Shown here: one piece after another, positions 16,705-25,900 of the stretch
Layout of the letters: each line of letters begins with the position of its first letter
How positions within the stretch are numbered: position 1 is the stretch's first letter
Assembly (NCBI GenBank): GCA_020063545.1
Contig: JAGUUF010000274.1
Location: 1-40,866, forward strand
Source: Cytophagales bacterium
GTDB taxonomy: Bacteria > Bacteroidota > Bacteroidia > Cytophagales > Cyclobacteriaceae
Length of the DNA: 40,866 nucleotides
Reading direction: 5' to 3'
Notes under the pieces: model-generated
What the model saw: the letters and a program-made list of their open reading frames with translations, nothing else
What the model was told of the DNA's origin: nothing
The model's database searches: none
Program-made: the position numbers and the translations under genes

Positions 16705-17353
16705 GTTGAAGCAGCATTTTTTCATCAATGTCGTGCCCGCCATTAAAGGTTAAATAGCCCGGCACTATGCCCAGTTTTAATGTTAACTCCTCCATCTCCC
16801 GCATCCGGTCGGGAGTAATAAACGGGTCGTTGGTTCCGTAAACTACCAGAAATTCTTTTCCGGAAAGGATAGCTTTACCGACCTCAAAATTCATATCAGG
16901 GGGCAGGATGCCCGACCACAGGATAAGCCGGTTAAAGTTTATCCGGTTATCCAGCGCCCAGCGCGATGCCGTTGCCGCGCCCTGCGAAAAGCCAAGAATG
17001 GTTACGTGTGCTTCAGGGTAATATTGAAGCTCGGTTTTGTAAACGGAGGTTAAGTATTCGCAATAGTTTTCAATGTCGGTAAGCCGGTTCTCCCGGGTCA
17101 TCCACGTGGCGCCAACCCGGTTGTTGCCGGTGCGCATACGTGTGGGTAAGTCCTCAACATAAAAGCGCGAAAGCCCTTCAGGTGCAATAACACAGGTTTC
17201 ACCATCAGCAAGCATGTTGAATTTCTGTAAAAAATACTGCGCCAGTTGGCCGTAACCATGCAGTACAAACCATACATTTTTGGTTTTGGAAGTAAGCTCA
17301 CCTAATCTGAAGTACCGAGCCTTGAACAGGAAGTCGATGGTAAATGCTTTCAT
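16688..17353 (-). CDS. Alpha/beta hydrolase (carboxylesterase/phospholipase type)
   Basis: A 221-residue serine hydrolase with the catalytic triad visible: Ser123 in the nucleophile elbow GFSQG, Asp176 in YGTNDPF and His207 in NGGHDID. FVLHGYGQ supplies the oxyanion hole. The layout matches the phospholipase/carboxylesterase family, which hydrolyses short acyl esters or lysophospholipids; there is no signal peptide, so it acts in the cytoplasm. Its last 17 bases overlap the convergent SDR gene. It lies downstream of the terminator that closes the signalling operon, so it is probably expressed separately. Confidence 0.88.
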   Translation of the reverse strand: MKAFTIDFLFKARYFRLGELTSKTKNVWFVLHGYGQLAQYFLQKFNMLADGETCVIAPEGLSRFYVEDLPTRMRTGNNRVGATWMTRENRLTDIENYCEYLTSVYKTELQYYPEAHVTILGFSQGAATASRWALDNRINFNRLILWSGILPPDMNFEVGKAILSGKEFLVVYGTNDPFITPDRMREMEELTLKLGIVPGYLTFNGGHDIDEKMLLQLRYPS

Positions 17354-17364
17354 ACCGTGAAGGT

Positions 17365-17402
17365 AAAAAATAAAAAACCCCGGCCGGTGCCGGCCAGGGT
17401 TT
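17365..17402 (-). terminator. Strong intrinsic terminator closing the signalling operon
   Basis: GGCCGG (17382-17387) and CCGGCC (17390-17395) form a perfect stem extended by AAACCC and GGGTTT (17375-17380, 17397-17402) across one C-A mismatch. On the minus strand, two runs of six T follow. It sits 19 bases after the last gene of the 17422-30666 cluster. Confidence 0.88.
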
Positions 17403-17421
17403 GTAGCGAAGCAATTCTGTT

Positions 17422-17844
17422 TTACCGCTTAAATCCAAGCGCACTTCCACCGCAATAGGATGTGGATCCGTCAAACGTGTATTGGATGTAGTAAATACCT
17501 GTGGCATTACAGGGGTAGGCAATGGCCGCAATGTACTGCCCGTTAATTTTGCTGGTGGCCACTTTGTTTCGGTTGGAGTCGTACAGCGTTACCACTATTC
17601 CATCGGTGGGCTGGGCCGGAGCACAGATGTTAATCATGTACTGTGTTCCTTTGGTAAACACATAGGAGTACTCCACTTTATCTTTTGATCCCCCGGTGCC
17701 ATCTATTTTATAGCTTTTTAAGAAGTTGAATCCGGATGCCAGCTTGGGTATGCACTGATTTGAAAGGTTTTCGGAATTGCACTGCCCGTTAGCATCGGCC
17801 GAGACTATAAAAAGCGACAAGGCAAGAATGATTACATGTTTCAT
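17422..17844 (-). CDS. Small secreted protein, PPC-like fold
   Basis: A 140-residue exported protein with signal peptide MKHVIILALSLFIVSADANGQ. The mature part has five cysteines (CNSENLSNQC near the N-terminus, then ICAPA, YPCNATG, YCGGS), consistent with disulphide bonds outside the cytoplasm. GTQYMINICAPAQPTDGIVVTLYDSNRNKVATS followed by ATGIYYIQYTF resembles a pre-peptidase C-terminal (PPC) beta-sandwich. It is the last gene before the strong terminator and begins 15 bases after the lipoprotein gene. A role as exported partner or cargo of the cluster is inference. Confidence 0.72.
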   Translation of the reverse strand: MKHVIILALSLFIVSADANGQCNSENLSNQCIPKLASGFNFLKSYKIDGTGGSKDKVEYSYVFTKGTQYMINICAPAQPTDGIVVTLYDSNRNKVATSKINGQYIAAIAYPCNATGIYYIQYTFDGSTSYCGGSALGFKR

Positions 17845-17859
17845 AGGTTGTCGGTTATC

Positions 17860-18759
17860 TTAGCTAATAATCTTATTTCGGATGGTTCCTGTTATTGTTC
17901 GGATGTTGGTAATATCATCGGGTGTAATGTCGATGGTGGTGGTACTGTTATCTTTTATAACCATTACTCCGTTCACCACTTCGAAGGTTGATTCTTTGTA
18001 GGTGTAGGTGATGTTCACCTTATCAAATACTTTTTTCAATTCCTCCATATCGGTAAGTAATGCAGCCATGTTCTGATCAACATCTTTATAGAAACTCAGC
18101 AACAACAGAATATTTTCGAGAATTACTTTCTGCTCTCCGATTTTCTCCTGCAATTCCTTGTTGTTCGGGTCCATAGCCGCCACGTTACAGGTAATGTGCA
18201 TGGCTTCAAGCCAGCCGCCCGTAAGCAGCAGCACGCTCAGGTTTGCCCGGCCCTGGGTTTGCAGGTAATGGTTAATGTTGTTGAAATTCTGGGTAGTTAT
18301 TAACAAAAGTGAGTCCAGATTTTTGCTGTTTGTGGCCAAACGACCAATGGTTTCAATGTCGAAAAACTGGCCAATATTCAGTCCATCGGCAAGGCTTTTA
18401 ATGGCCGACATGTATTTTACACCGTCCTGGTTTTGCTCGTAGATGTTGGTATATCCCAAATCGGTACCGTAAATTCCAAGATTCAGAGCCTTTTTGTAGT
18501 TGCTATTATACTTAGGCAGGTTATCAGCCGAGTTCAGGTAGTTGAGGTTGTACTTTTTCCCTGATTCCTTAAGGAGAACGGAAATTTCCAGCGGACTGGG
18601 TATTTGCTGAAGGATGTCTCCGATAACCGCTTCCGAAATAGAAGGGCCGGTTATTTTGGTTGAATCGAGGCTTTCCATGAAGGCTTGCTCATCAGACTTT
18701 TTGCCGGAGCCGCAGGCCGTGAGGATGGCTACGATTAGGGTGTACTTGAGTAGTTTCAT
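17860..18759 (-). CDS. Lipoprotein of unknown function
   Basis: A 299-residue lipoprotein. The signal MKLLKYTLIVAILTACGSG has a clear lipobox with Cys16 as the lipidation site. The mature part is mostly helical (KYMSAIKSLADGLNIGQFFDIETIG, KVILENILLLLSFYKDVDQNMAALLTDMEELKKVFD), ending in a beta-rich stretch (EVVNGVMVIKDNSTTTIDITPDD). I do not recognise a named family. It lies 66 bases downstream of the TerB-ABC transporter and 15 bases before the secreted protein gene, so an envelope-side partner of the transporter is plausible but unproven. Confidence 0.75.
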   Translation of the reverse strand: MKLLKYTLIVAILTACGSGKKSDEQAFMESLDSTKITGPSISEAVIGDILQQIPSPLEISVLLKESGKKYNLNYLNSADNLPKYNSNYKKALNLGIYGTDLGYTNIYEQNQDGVKYMSAIKSLADGLNIGQFFDIETIGRLATNSKNLDSLLLITTQNFNNINHYLQTQGRANLSVLLLTGGWLEAMHITCNVAAMDPNNKELQEKIGEQKVILENILLLLSFYKDVDQNMAALLTDMEELKKVFDKVNITYTYKESTFEVVNGVMVIKDNSTTTIDITPDDITNIRTITGTIRNKIIS

Positions 18760-18825
18760 ATGCCTAAAATTAAGCGGTTACAAAGTTAAAAATTCAGCAT
18801 TCCTGACCAAAACGGTACAAGCCTG

Positions 18826-21800
18826 CTATTTTTTCTTCGGCAGGTTTACCTTGCCGAACATATCCACAAACTTCCTTAGTAATTCAAAATATAAGGTTAC
18901 ATAAAAGATCAGCGCCATGAACCACACAACAAACAGGTTAAAGGCAAAGGTGCTGAACTCAACTCCAAGGAAATATTTTTTTGGTGCAAAGAAGTGTGTA
19001 CGGTAATTCAATAGCCCTGCCTGCTTCGGATCAAGGAATATCGTGTTTATTTCCTGGATAAGCTGGCCGTTGTATTCCAGGATTCTGTTTTTTGTTGAAA
19101 CGTTTTTTACCAGGTCGGCCAGGCTTTCGTTGTAGTACCGGTTTTTATAGTCGTTAAGGTTGTACGTACTGCCGGGTTCATTTTCTTTTGTGAAAATGAT
19201 TTGCTCGCGGTAAGCAACAGCCTTGTTGTAAGCCTCCTGGTAAAACCTGCGGTAAGCCAGCAGAAATTCTTCCAGGGTTTTACTGAACGAAGGCGTAAAC
19301 ATTTCGGGCGACCAGGGCTTGCTGAGATCAACCTGCTCAAGGCCGCGTTTAAAATAGTCATCCTTCAGGGTATTGCGGATGATTTCCAGATCGTTTCGAA
19401 TTTGTTTTCGTACCGAATCATCGGCAGACTGAATATTGTCTGCGATGAATTTGCGTTTTTTCTCCAGTTCATCGGCAAGGAATGAAGCCCTGAAGTCGGC
19501 CTGGGATTCAATTTTTTCGTAACTGTAATACGGTTTTTCGTACGAGTTGTTGATGAAGTTGTAAACCGCAAGCGCCTCATAGGCCCAGCGCGAAGCCATA
19601 AAATCGGCCACTAAGGGTACTTTGCCCTTGGTGCTGATGATGTTGTTGAGTTTATCAAACCGGAACAACAATCCGCTCAGAATCATTTGCGGAATAAGCA
19701 GCAAGGGTATCATAACGTATACCGTAACTGCCGAATTGAAAGCTGAGGAGATATTCAAGCCAAGTACATTGGCCATACACGAAACCGAAAACAGGACTAC
19801 CCAAAAGGGGAGAATCATCCGCCACTCTACTTCCAGAATAAGGTGGCCAATCAGCACAAAGGTTAGGGTTTGAATGGCCGAAAGCGTAAAGAGTATGGTG
19901 ATTTTTGACACCAGGTAACTGTTCCAACTCAGGTTGAGGAATGATTCGCGTTTCAGGATTTTCCGGTCGCGTATGATTTCTTCGGCACTCACCGTTAACC
20001 CCATAAACAGGGCCACCACAATACTCATTAATATAAAGGCCGGGAAGTTGTCGTTAAAGCGGAAAAGATATTCTTTACCGCCCGGTGCACTTTTGTATTT
20101 AATGATGAAGGCCAGGATCAGCGCCAAGAGGGGTGCCTCCAGCATGTTGATGAGCAGGTATTGCTTGTTGCTTAGTTTGGAGAGGGTATCGCGGGTAATG
20201 AAGATAAGCGCCTGCCTTATTTTGTTTGGAAGGTTAAGCGAGTGCGGGGGTTCCTCCTTTACATCTTCCACTTTACTCAGCCTGAACCGTTCCTTGTACC
20301 ACTCGTGCCATTGAACAGGCGTAATTTTTCGTTTGTTGGTGGGCTGGCCGTATTCATCCACCACTTTGGCTTCGATGATGTTGAAAATCTGTTCGGGGTT
20401 AACATTACCGCAGGTTTCGCACTGGCCGCGGTTACTGTCAACCTGAAGCGTTGATTTTTTGAAGTAGGTAACCGCTTCAACAGGTGGCCCGTAGTATGCG
20501 GGATAGCCGCCCGTATCCATAATAATCATCTTGTCGAACATTTTATAGATGTCCGATGAGGGTTGGTGGATGACTACGAAAATGAGTTTGCCTTTTAAGG
20601 AGAGTTCTTTCAGAAGGTCAATTACATTTTCTGAGTCGCGCGAAGAAAGGCCTGATGTCGGTTCATCGAGGAAGAGAATGGCCGGCTCGCGAATCAGTTC
20701 CAGCGCAATATTAAGGCGCTTGCGCTGGCCACCGCTGATGGTTTTTTCGAGTGGGTTGCCGACTTTCAAATCCTTACGCTGGTCAAGCCCCAGGTTTTCG
20801 AGTACCTCCATTACACGTTTGTGAATTTCTTCTTCCGTGAAATGGGCAAAGCAAAGTTTGGCGTTATAGTACAGGTTTTGGTAAACCGTTAGTTCTTCAA
20901 TCAGAAGGTCATCCTGCGAAACGTAACCGATTACCCCGTGAATTTTTTCTTTCTCTTCAAAAATATCGAACCCGTTGATGAGAATTTTACCAACGGAAGG
21001 TTTAGCCAGTCCGGCCATTACGTTAAGCAATGTGGTTTTTCCGGCACCACTTGCGCCCATAATGCCAATCAGGCGGCCCGGGCCTTCCGAAACCTTTACA
21101 TCGCGCAAGCCAACCGTACCGTTAGGAAAGCGGAACTCATCAATAACGGCATTGAATGATAGTTTGGTTGTTTTAATTTCTTCATTAAAGTCAGCAATAA
21201 TGTCGCTGTAGTACAGCGCATCACCGGCCTGTGTTTTTATGGTGCTGCCGTGCGAAAACAGGTAAACCCGGTTGGGCTGCATTATGAAGCCGTTCATCAG
21301 GGTTGACTCCTCGCCCGCGTATTTTACAAAGTACATGTCAACACTGCGCACGCGCATGCACACCAGGTCACCGGTAAGGTGAATGTGTACGTGTTTATGG
21401 AGTTTTTCCGGTGATGCCTTTTCCTCGCTGTTGCCAATCAGAATGTCAGGGTAGTTCAACGAACGGGGTTCCGTTGCGGTAATAAAATCCTCAATCAGCC
21501 GGTATTCATCGGGTTCGATATTGAATACGGTGGAAACGGTATTGATAATTTCCATCCGCTGTGCCGAAAAATTCTTGTCGGTTGCAACCAGTTCGAGCAG
21601 TTTAATCAGTACAACAACCTTTTGCTTTTGGGTAAGTGTTTTATTGATTTTTTTGCAGATACCCAGAACGCGTACCGATTCTTTAACACTGGTAAGTTTG
21701 GCTCCGCCTTCGGTAGCTTTACCATACCCGGATTGTTCATCGTACTGTGCCAGGTATTCTTTGAGTGTGTCCTGGTCCAGTTCGGTTTGAAAAAAAGTAA

Positions 21801-21894
21801 TGACATACTGGCGCTCATTGGCGCTCACTCCGCCATCCTGTTTGGTGATGATGGCAAAAAGCTGGGTTAGCGCTTTGAGAATTTCTTCACTCAT
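18826..21894 (-). CDS. TerB-ABC transporter fusion (ABCG-type half transporter)
   Basis: A 1022-residue membrane ATPase. Residues 1-140 look like a TerB fold (FAIITKQDGGVSANERQYVI, then LLELVATDKNFSAQRMEII). Residues about 165-235 form an unassigned beta-rich domain, possibly FHA-like. The nucleotide-binding domain follows: Walker A GASGAGKTT (280-288), signature SGGQRKR (about 387), Walker B ILFLDEPTSG and H-loop VIHQPS. A CETC pair lies near 492-495. Five membrane helices span about 575-745 and a sixth about 978-1002. The loop between helices 5 and 6 is about 230 residues, far longer than in ABCG proteins. The family exports lipids or drugs; substrate unknown. It begins 35 bases after siaC. 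Confidence 0.87.
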   Translation of the reverse strand: MSEEILKALTQLFAIITKQDGGVSANERQYVITFFQTELDQDTLKEYLAQYDEQSGYGKATEGGAKLTSVKESVRVLGICKKINKTLTQKQKVVVLIKLLELVATDKNFSAQRMEIINTVSTVFNIEPDEYRLIEDFITATEPRSLNYPDILIGNSEEKASPEKLHKHVHIHLTGDLVCMRVRSVDMYFVKYAGEESTLMNGFIMQPNRVYLFSHGSTIKTQAGDALYYSDIIADFNEEIKTTKLSFNAVIDEFRFPNGTVGLRDVKVSEGPGRLIGIMGASGAGKTTLLNVMAGLAKPSVGKILINGFDIFEEKEKIHGVIGYVSQDDLLIEELTVYQNLYYNAKLCFAHFTEEEIHKRVMEVLENLGLDQRKDLKVGNPLEKTISGGQRKRLNIALELIREPAILFLDEPTSGLSSRDSENVIDLLKELSLKGKLIFVVIHQPSSDIYKMFDKMIIMDTGGYPAYYGPPVEAVTYFKKSTLQVDSNRGQCETCGNVNPEQIFNIIEAKVVDEYGQPTNKRKITPVQWHEWYKERFRLSKVEDVKEEPPHSLNLPNKIRQALIFITRDTLSKLSNKQYLLINMLEAPLLALILAFIIKYKSAPGGKEYLFRFNDNFPAFILMSIVVALFMGLTVSAEEIIRDRKILKRESFLNLSWNSYLVSKITILFTLSAIQTLTFVLIGHLILEVEWRMILPFWVVLFSVSCMANVLGLNISSAFNSAVTVYVMIPLLLIPQMILSGLLFRFDKLNNIISTKGKVPLVADFMASRWAYEALAVYNFINNSYEKPYYSYEKIESQADFRASFLADELEKKRKFIADNIQSADDSVRKQIRNDLEIIRNTLKDDYFKRGLEQVDLSKPWSPEMFTPSFSKTLEEFLLAYRRFYQEAYNKAVAYREQIIFTKENEPGSTYNLNDYKNRYYNESLADLVKNVSTKNRILEYNGQLIQEINTIFLDPKQAGLLNYRTHFFAPKKYFLGVEFSTFAFNLFVVWFMALIFYVTLYFELLRKFVDMFGKVNLPKKK

Positions 21895-21929
21895 TCATTA
21901 TCGGGTTGGTAGCTGGTAGCGGCCCCGGG

Positions 21930-22292
21930 TTAATAGGTTTTGAACTCAAACGGTATTTCAACCAGTTCAGAAAATTCCTGCCCGGCTTCCTCCATATCTT
22001 CATCGTCTTCGTGGTAGTACCATAATATTTTCATGCCTTTAATGTCTTCCAGGGCAGAGAGTACATCCAGGATGAGTTTGGAAGATGCTGTGTTGAAATA
22101 CTCCAGTTTGAAAACAAAATCGGTTGTCGGGTTAGGCTCCGCACCGTACTTTCCAATCCACTCCAGTACCGGACGATAGAATTCGGCCGAGTCTTCAGGC
22201 AGGGAGCGGCCTGATATTTCAAAGATTCCGTTCTTTTTATCGAGGATGATTTTCGGGGTGTCTTCGGTTCCTTCAAGATTTAATATTTCCAT
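21930..22292 (-). CDS. siaC: SiaC family regulatory phosphoprotein (DUF1987)
   Basis: A 120-residue regulator of the SiaC/DUF1987 family. In Pseudomonas aeruginosa, SiaC is phosphorylated on Thr68 by SiaB, dephosphorylated by the PP2C-type SiaA, and in the free state binds and activates the diguanylate cyclase SiaD. Here YFNTASSK puts a threonine exactly at residue 68, inside the conserved helix start. The protein is of normal length and has the family opening (TPKIILDKKNGIFEISGRSLPED). SiaB and a SiaA-like phosphatase lie directly upstream, but no cyclase follows, so its output partner must differ. Confidence 0.9.
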   Translation of the reverse strand: MEILNLEGTEDTPKIILDKKNGIFEISGRSLPEDSAEFYRPVLEWIGKYGAEPNPTTDFVFKLEYFNTASSKLILDVLSALEDIKGMKILWYYHEDDEDMEEAGQEFSELVEIPFEFKTY

Positions 22293-22318
22293 GGTGATAA
22301 GGTTAAAACGTTCAACAA

Positions 22319-22873
22319 TTAATTTTCGCCAGCCTCGCGCGGCACATTTACTTTGAGGCAGAAAAAGCAGTATTCGGCATTCATTTCAGGAAATGAAAAC
22401 TCAAGTTTTGCACCCGACTTACGGGCCATATCAACGAAGCCTAGCCCGGCACCGCCTTTTTCGGATATGGTGGTGTTTTTGATTATCTCTTTGTACAGGT
22501 CTTTGAGGCCTTCCTTGTCCAGGCTGTTGATTTTATCGAGGGCTGCTTTCAGCTTATCCACATTTACCTTGCGGATGGGATTACCGCTCATGATGGAATA
22601 GCGGTTAGTTTCTTTGCCGATAAGGAAGATAGCCGCATGGCTTCGGGTTTGGCCGTCAACCAGTTCATCGCTGTGTTTTACAATGTTCTGTAATGACTCA
22701 ACCATTACGTTGAATACCTTTCGTTTTATGCTTGATTCTTCTCCGGAGGAATCAAGGTTGCGCTCGGCCATGGCCAGTATGGATTTGGTGGTTTCCTGGG
22801 TGAAATCGCCCTGGTACACCAGAATCAGTTTCTGCGACATCATGGTGCGGTGCAGATCGTAGATGAAATTCAT
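22319..22873 (-). CDS. siaB: SiaB family protein kinase
   Basis: A 184-residue serine/threonine kinase with a GHKL ATPase fold, related to anti-sigma kinases such as SpoIIAB. The N-box is visible at VFNVMVESLQNIVKH (Glu59 and Asn63), and the ATP-lid glycines lie in GGAGLGFVDMARKSG (about 140-154). It would phosphorylate the SiaC protein encoded 26 bases downstream, probably on Thr68. The SpoIIE-type phosphatase gene lies 89 bases upstream, completing the kinase-phosphatase-target trio. The overall family call is firm; its target is inferred from neighbours. Confidence 0.9.
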   Translation of the reverse strand: MNFIYDLHRTMMSQKLILVYQGDFTQETTKSILAMAERNLDSSGEESSIKRKVFNVMVESLQNIVKHSDELVDGQTRSHAAIFLIGKETNRYSIMSGNPIRKVNVDKLKAALDKINSLDKEGLKDLYKEIIKNTTISEKGGAGLGFVDMARKSGAKLEFSFPEMNAEYCFFCLKVNVPREAGEN

Positions 22874-22962
22874 TTCAGTTGCTTATTTGAGGTTTCGAAT
22901 TTATTAAGTTTTGCATCAATATCGGCTATGTTATTTTCTCAAAATCAAGGTTTTTCATACAT

Positions 22963-25900
22963 CTAAAATTTTATCCCTATTAACAGTACGTCATCGGTTT
23001 GCCGGGTATCGCCCCGCCAGGCTTCCCACTCGGTGTCAAAAATAACGGAGGCCTCGCGCATGGAAAGGGTATGCACCCGTTCGATGATTTCGCGGGTTTT
23101 CTTAGGGCCAAACTTGCGCCCCTCCGGCCCGCCAAACTGGTCGGGGAAGCCATCGGAACTGAAATAAACCGAGTCGCCTTTATCCAGTTTAATTTTTGTG
23201 TTGGTAAAGTTGGTCTGGTTCTTAAAAATCCCTCCGCCTATCGGGAATTTGTTACCCTTCACTTCATCCATTACACCGCCTTTCATAATGTAGAGCGGGC
23301 GATGTGCCCCGGCATACTCCACTTCGCGGGTGTTCATGTTTATTTTACACAGGGCGATGTCCATTCCATCCTTGGTAGAGGCGTCTTCATCCTGCCGAAG
23401 GGTTTTGGTAACGCCTTCGTCAAGCAAATCCAGGATAACACCCGGGTCGGTAACCTTGCGGCTGCGCACAATATCGTTCAGCAGGAAGTACCCAATAAGG
23501 GAGAGCAGGGCCCCCGGCACACCATGCCCGGTACAATCAACCGCAGCAATATAAATATCGTCTTTCACCTGCATAAACCACGGAAAATCTCCGCTTACCA
23601 CATCGCGCGGCTTATATAATATAAAGGAGTCGGGCAGGGCGCGGTTTATTACCCGCGTGTTGGGTAAAATGGCCGTTTGTATGCGCTTGGCGTAATTAAT
23701 ACTTTCTGTGATCTTTTTATTCTTGGCCTGGATTTCGAGTTCGATCATTTTCCGCTCGGTAATATCGTGCGATACCACCAGCACGGATTCGACCTTATTG
23801 GTTTCGTCAAACTCCGGAATGGCGTTTACCTGCATTACCCGCTTGCCCATTTCGCTGGGGAAATCCATTTCGGTGGCAACGGTGTTTTCGGTAGCATTTA
23901 CCTGTTCAACAATGCGGAGCCACGTTTCCAACACCGATTTGTCGAGGTCAACTTCCTGCACGTTGCGGTTCAGGAACTGGCTGGGACTTTTGCCGGTATA
24001 GGATTCGATAACGGGGTTGATGTAGGAGATGGCTTCCTGCTCAAGTCGTGTAATCAGGTCGGGCGAGTTTTCGGAGAGTGCCTGCATTTTGCTCCGCATG
24101 CGTTGCTCCTGTTCGGCCCTTCTGCGTTCGGTGATGTCGCGCGAGTTGAGGATATACCCGTGAATAGCCGGGTTGGACATGCAGTTGGTACCGGTGGCTT
24201 CAATCCAGATGTAATTGCCGTCTTTGGTCTTGTACTCAAATTGCACGGTTACTTGTTCATCGGGGCTCTCTTTCATTTTCCGGAACAGGCCGTCAAAAAT
24301 TTCGCGGTGCTCGGCATGCACGTTGTTCATGTCGCTGCGGCCAATCAGTTCTTTCTGGCCATAGCCGAGAATGGTTTCAACCGAAGGAGAAATGTAGCGG
24401 ATGGTTTCGTCCTCTTCGTAAATGGTAATCACTTCCGAAGCATTTTCAAGCAGCAGCTGCATGCGCTTCTGCGTGCGGTTCACTTCTTCAACCTGGTGTT
24501 CGAGCTCGCGGTTGGTACGTTCCAGTTCTTCCTGGGTGGCCTGCATCTCTTCGGCATTTTGCCTGAGTACTTCCTGCTTCTCTTTCAGTTCATTACTCAT
24601 CGCCTGCGATTCTTCCAGCAGCCTGCGGGTGCGTTCGTTAACACGGATGTTGAAAATGGTGCGAGCCAGGATGAGGCTGAGTTCTTCAACAAATTTTACC
24701 TGCGATGGATTGAACCGTTTGAGCCCGGCAAACTCCAGTACGCCATACACTTCTTCGTTGGTAATGAGCGGCACGATAAGAATGCATTTTGGTCGTTGTT
24801 CGCCAAGAATGCCCGAAGTGATGGTTAAGTAATCATCCGGGATTTCGGTGCGCAGTACGGTATCCTTTTCTATGGCCGCCTGGCCTACCAGTCCTTCGGC
24901 AAACCGGAAACGGGTTTGAAGGTATTTTTTGCGGCCGTAGGCATAGCTGGCACGCATTTCAATAACCGGTTCGCTGCCGGTTTCGTCATTCACGGCATAA
25001 AATGCTCCCTGGATGGCGCCAATCTTTTCGAGGATAAACCGGATTACATCATCGCCCAGCGTATCGAGCGAATCGTGCAGCCTGAGTATTTCGCTGATCT
25101 CGGCAACACCGCGCACAATCCAGTTGCGTTCGTTATCGCGTTTTTCATTTTCAATAAGGTTGTTGCGCATGGTAAGCAGCGAAGATCCGAGCAAGTCGTT
25201 TTCGCTTTCGGGAACGAACTGCGTATCAAATTTTCCTTCACCTATGCGCTGCGTGAATTCGGCTTTTCGCTTTAGCGAGCTTACCAGGTTGTTCACTTTT
25301 TCGGTCATCTGCCCGAATTCATCGCGGGCGGTAATGTCAATATTCTCCGGCAGCACGCCTTCGGAAACCATGCCCAGAATGTTGCGCATGGTGTTAAGGG
25401 GCCGCGTGAGCGATCGGGCAAACATCATGGAGAGCAGGGTGGTAAGCAACACAATGCAGATGCCGGCCAACACGTAAATCCTGATTAACCCTGTTGCATC
25501 GCCATCCGCTTCGGCACCATCCATTTTTGCGATTACTCCCCAGCCGGGTAACGCAAGGGCTTTGCCGGTGTAGTACACGGATGCTCCACGATAATCCGAG
25601 CCGGAAACCATGCCGGTGGTGCCGGTCAGTACACGGTTAATGCCCTGAACAAACGGATCGTCAGGATTGTAAATTTTTATTGCCGCGTTGGGCTCGAAAC
25701 GAAGCGGGCTGGCCAGTAAAATCTTTTTATTGGTATTGTCCTGTTTTACCAGGATGATCTCACCGGTCTTTCCGAAGCCCCGGGTTTCGGACAGGGTTTT
25801 AAAAAATTCGGCCAGGTTAATGCGTGCTATAAGAAACTGGTTGCCGCTGGACGTGGTAATGGGTGCAAAACCGAACAGGTAATAGGTGTTTTTATCCTTA

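Noticed and set aside
22999..23619. Plus-strand frame opposite the SpoIIE domain
   Set aside because: Antisense to the catalytic domain; no independent evidence.
23677..24828. Long plus-strand open frame opposite the SpoIIE-type phosphatase gene
   Set aside because: It is antisense to a gene with intact domains and motifs; its translation shows no recognisable domain and is rich in residues expected from the mirrored codons.
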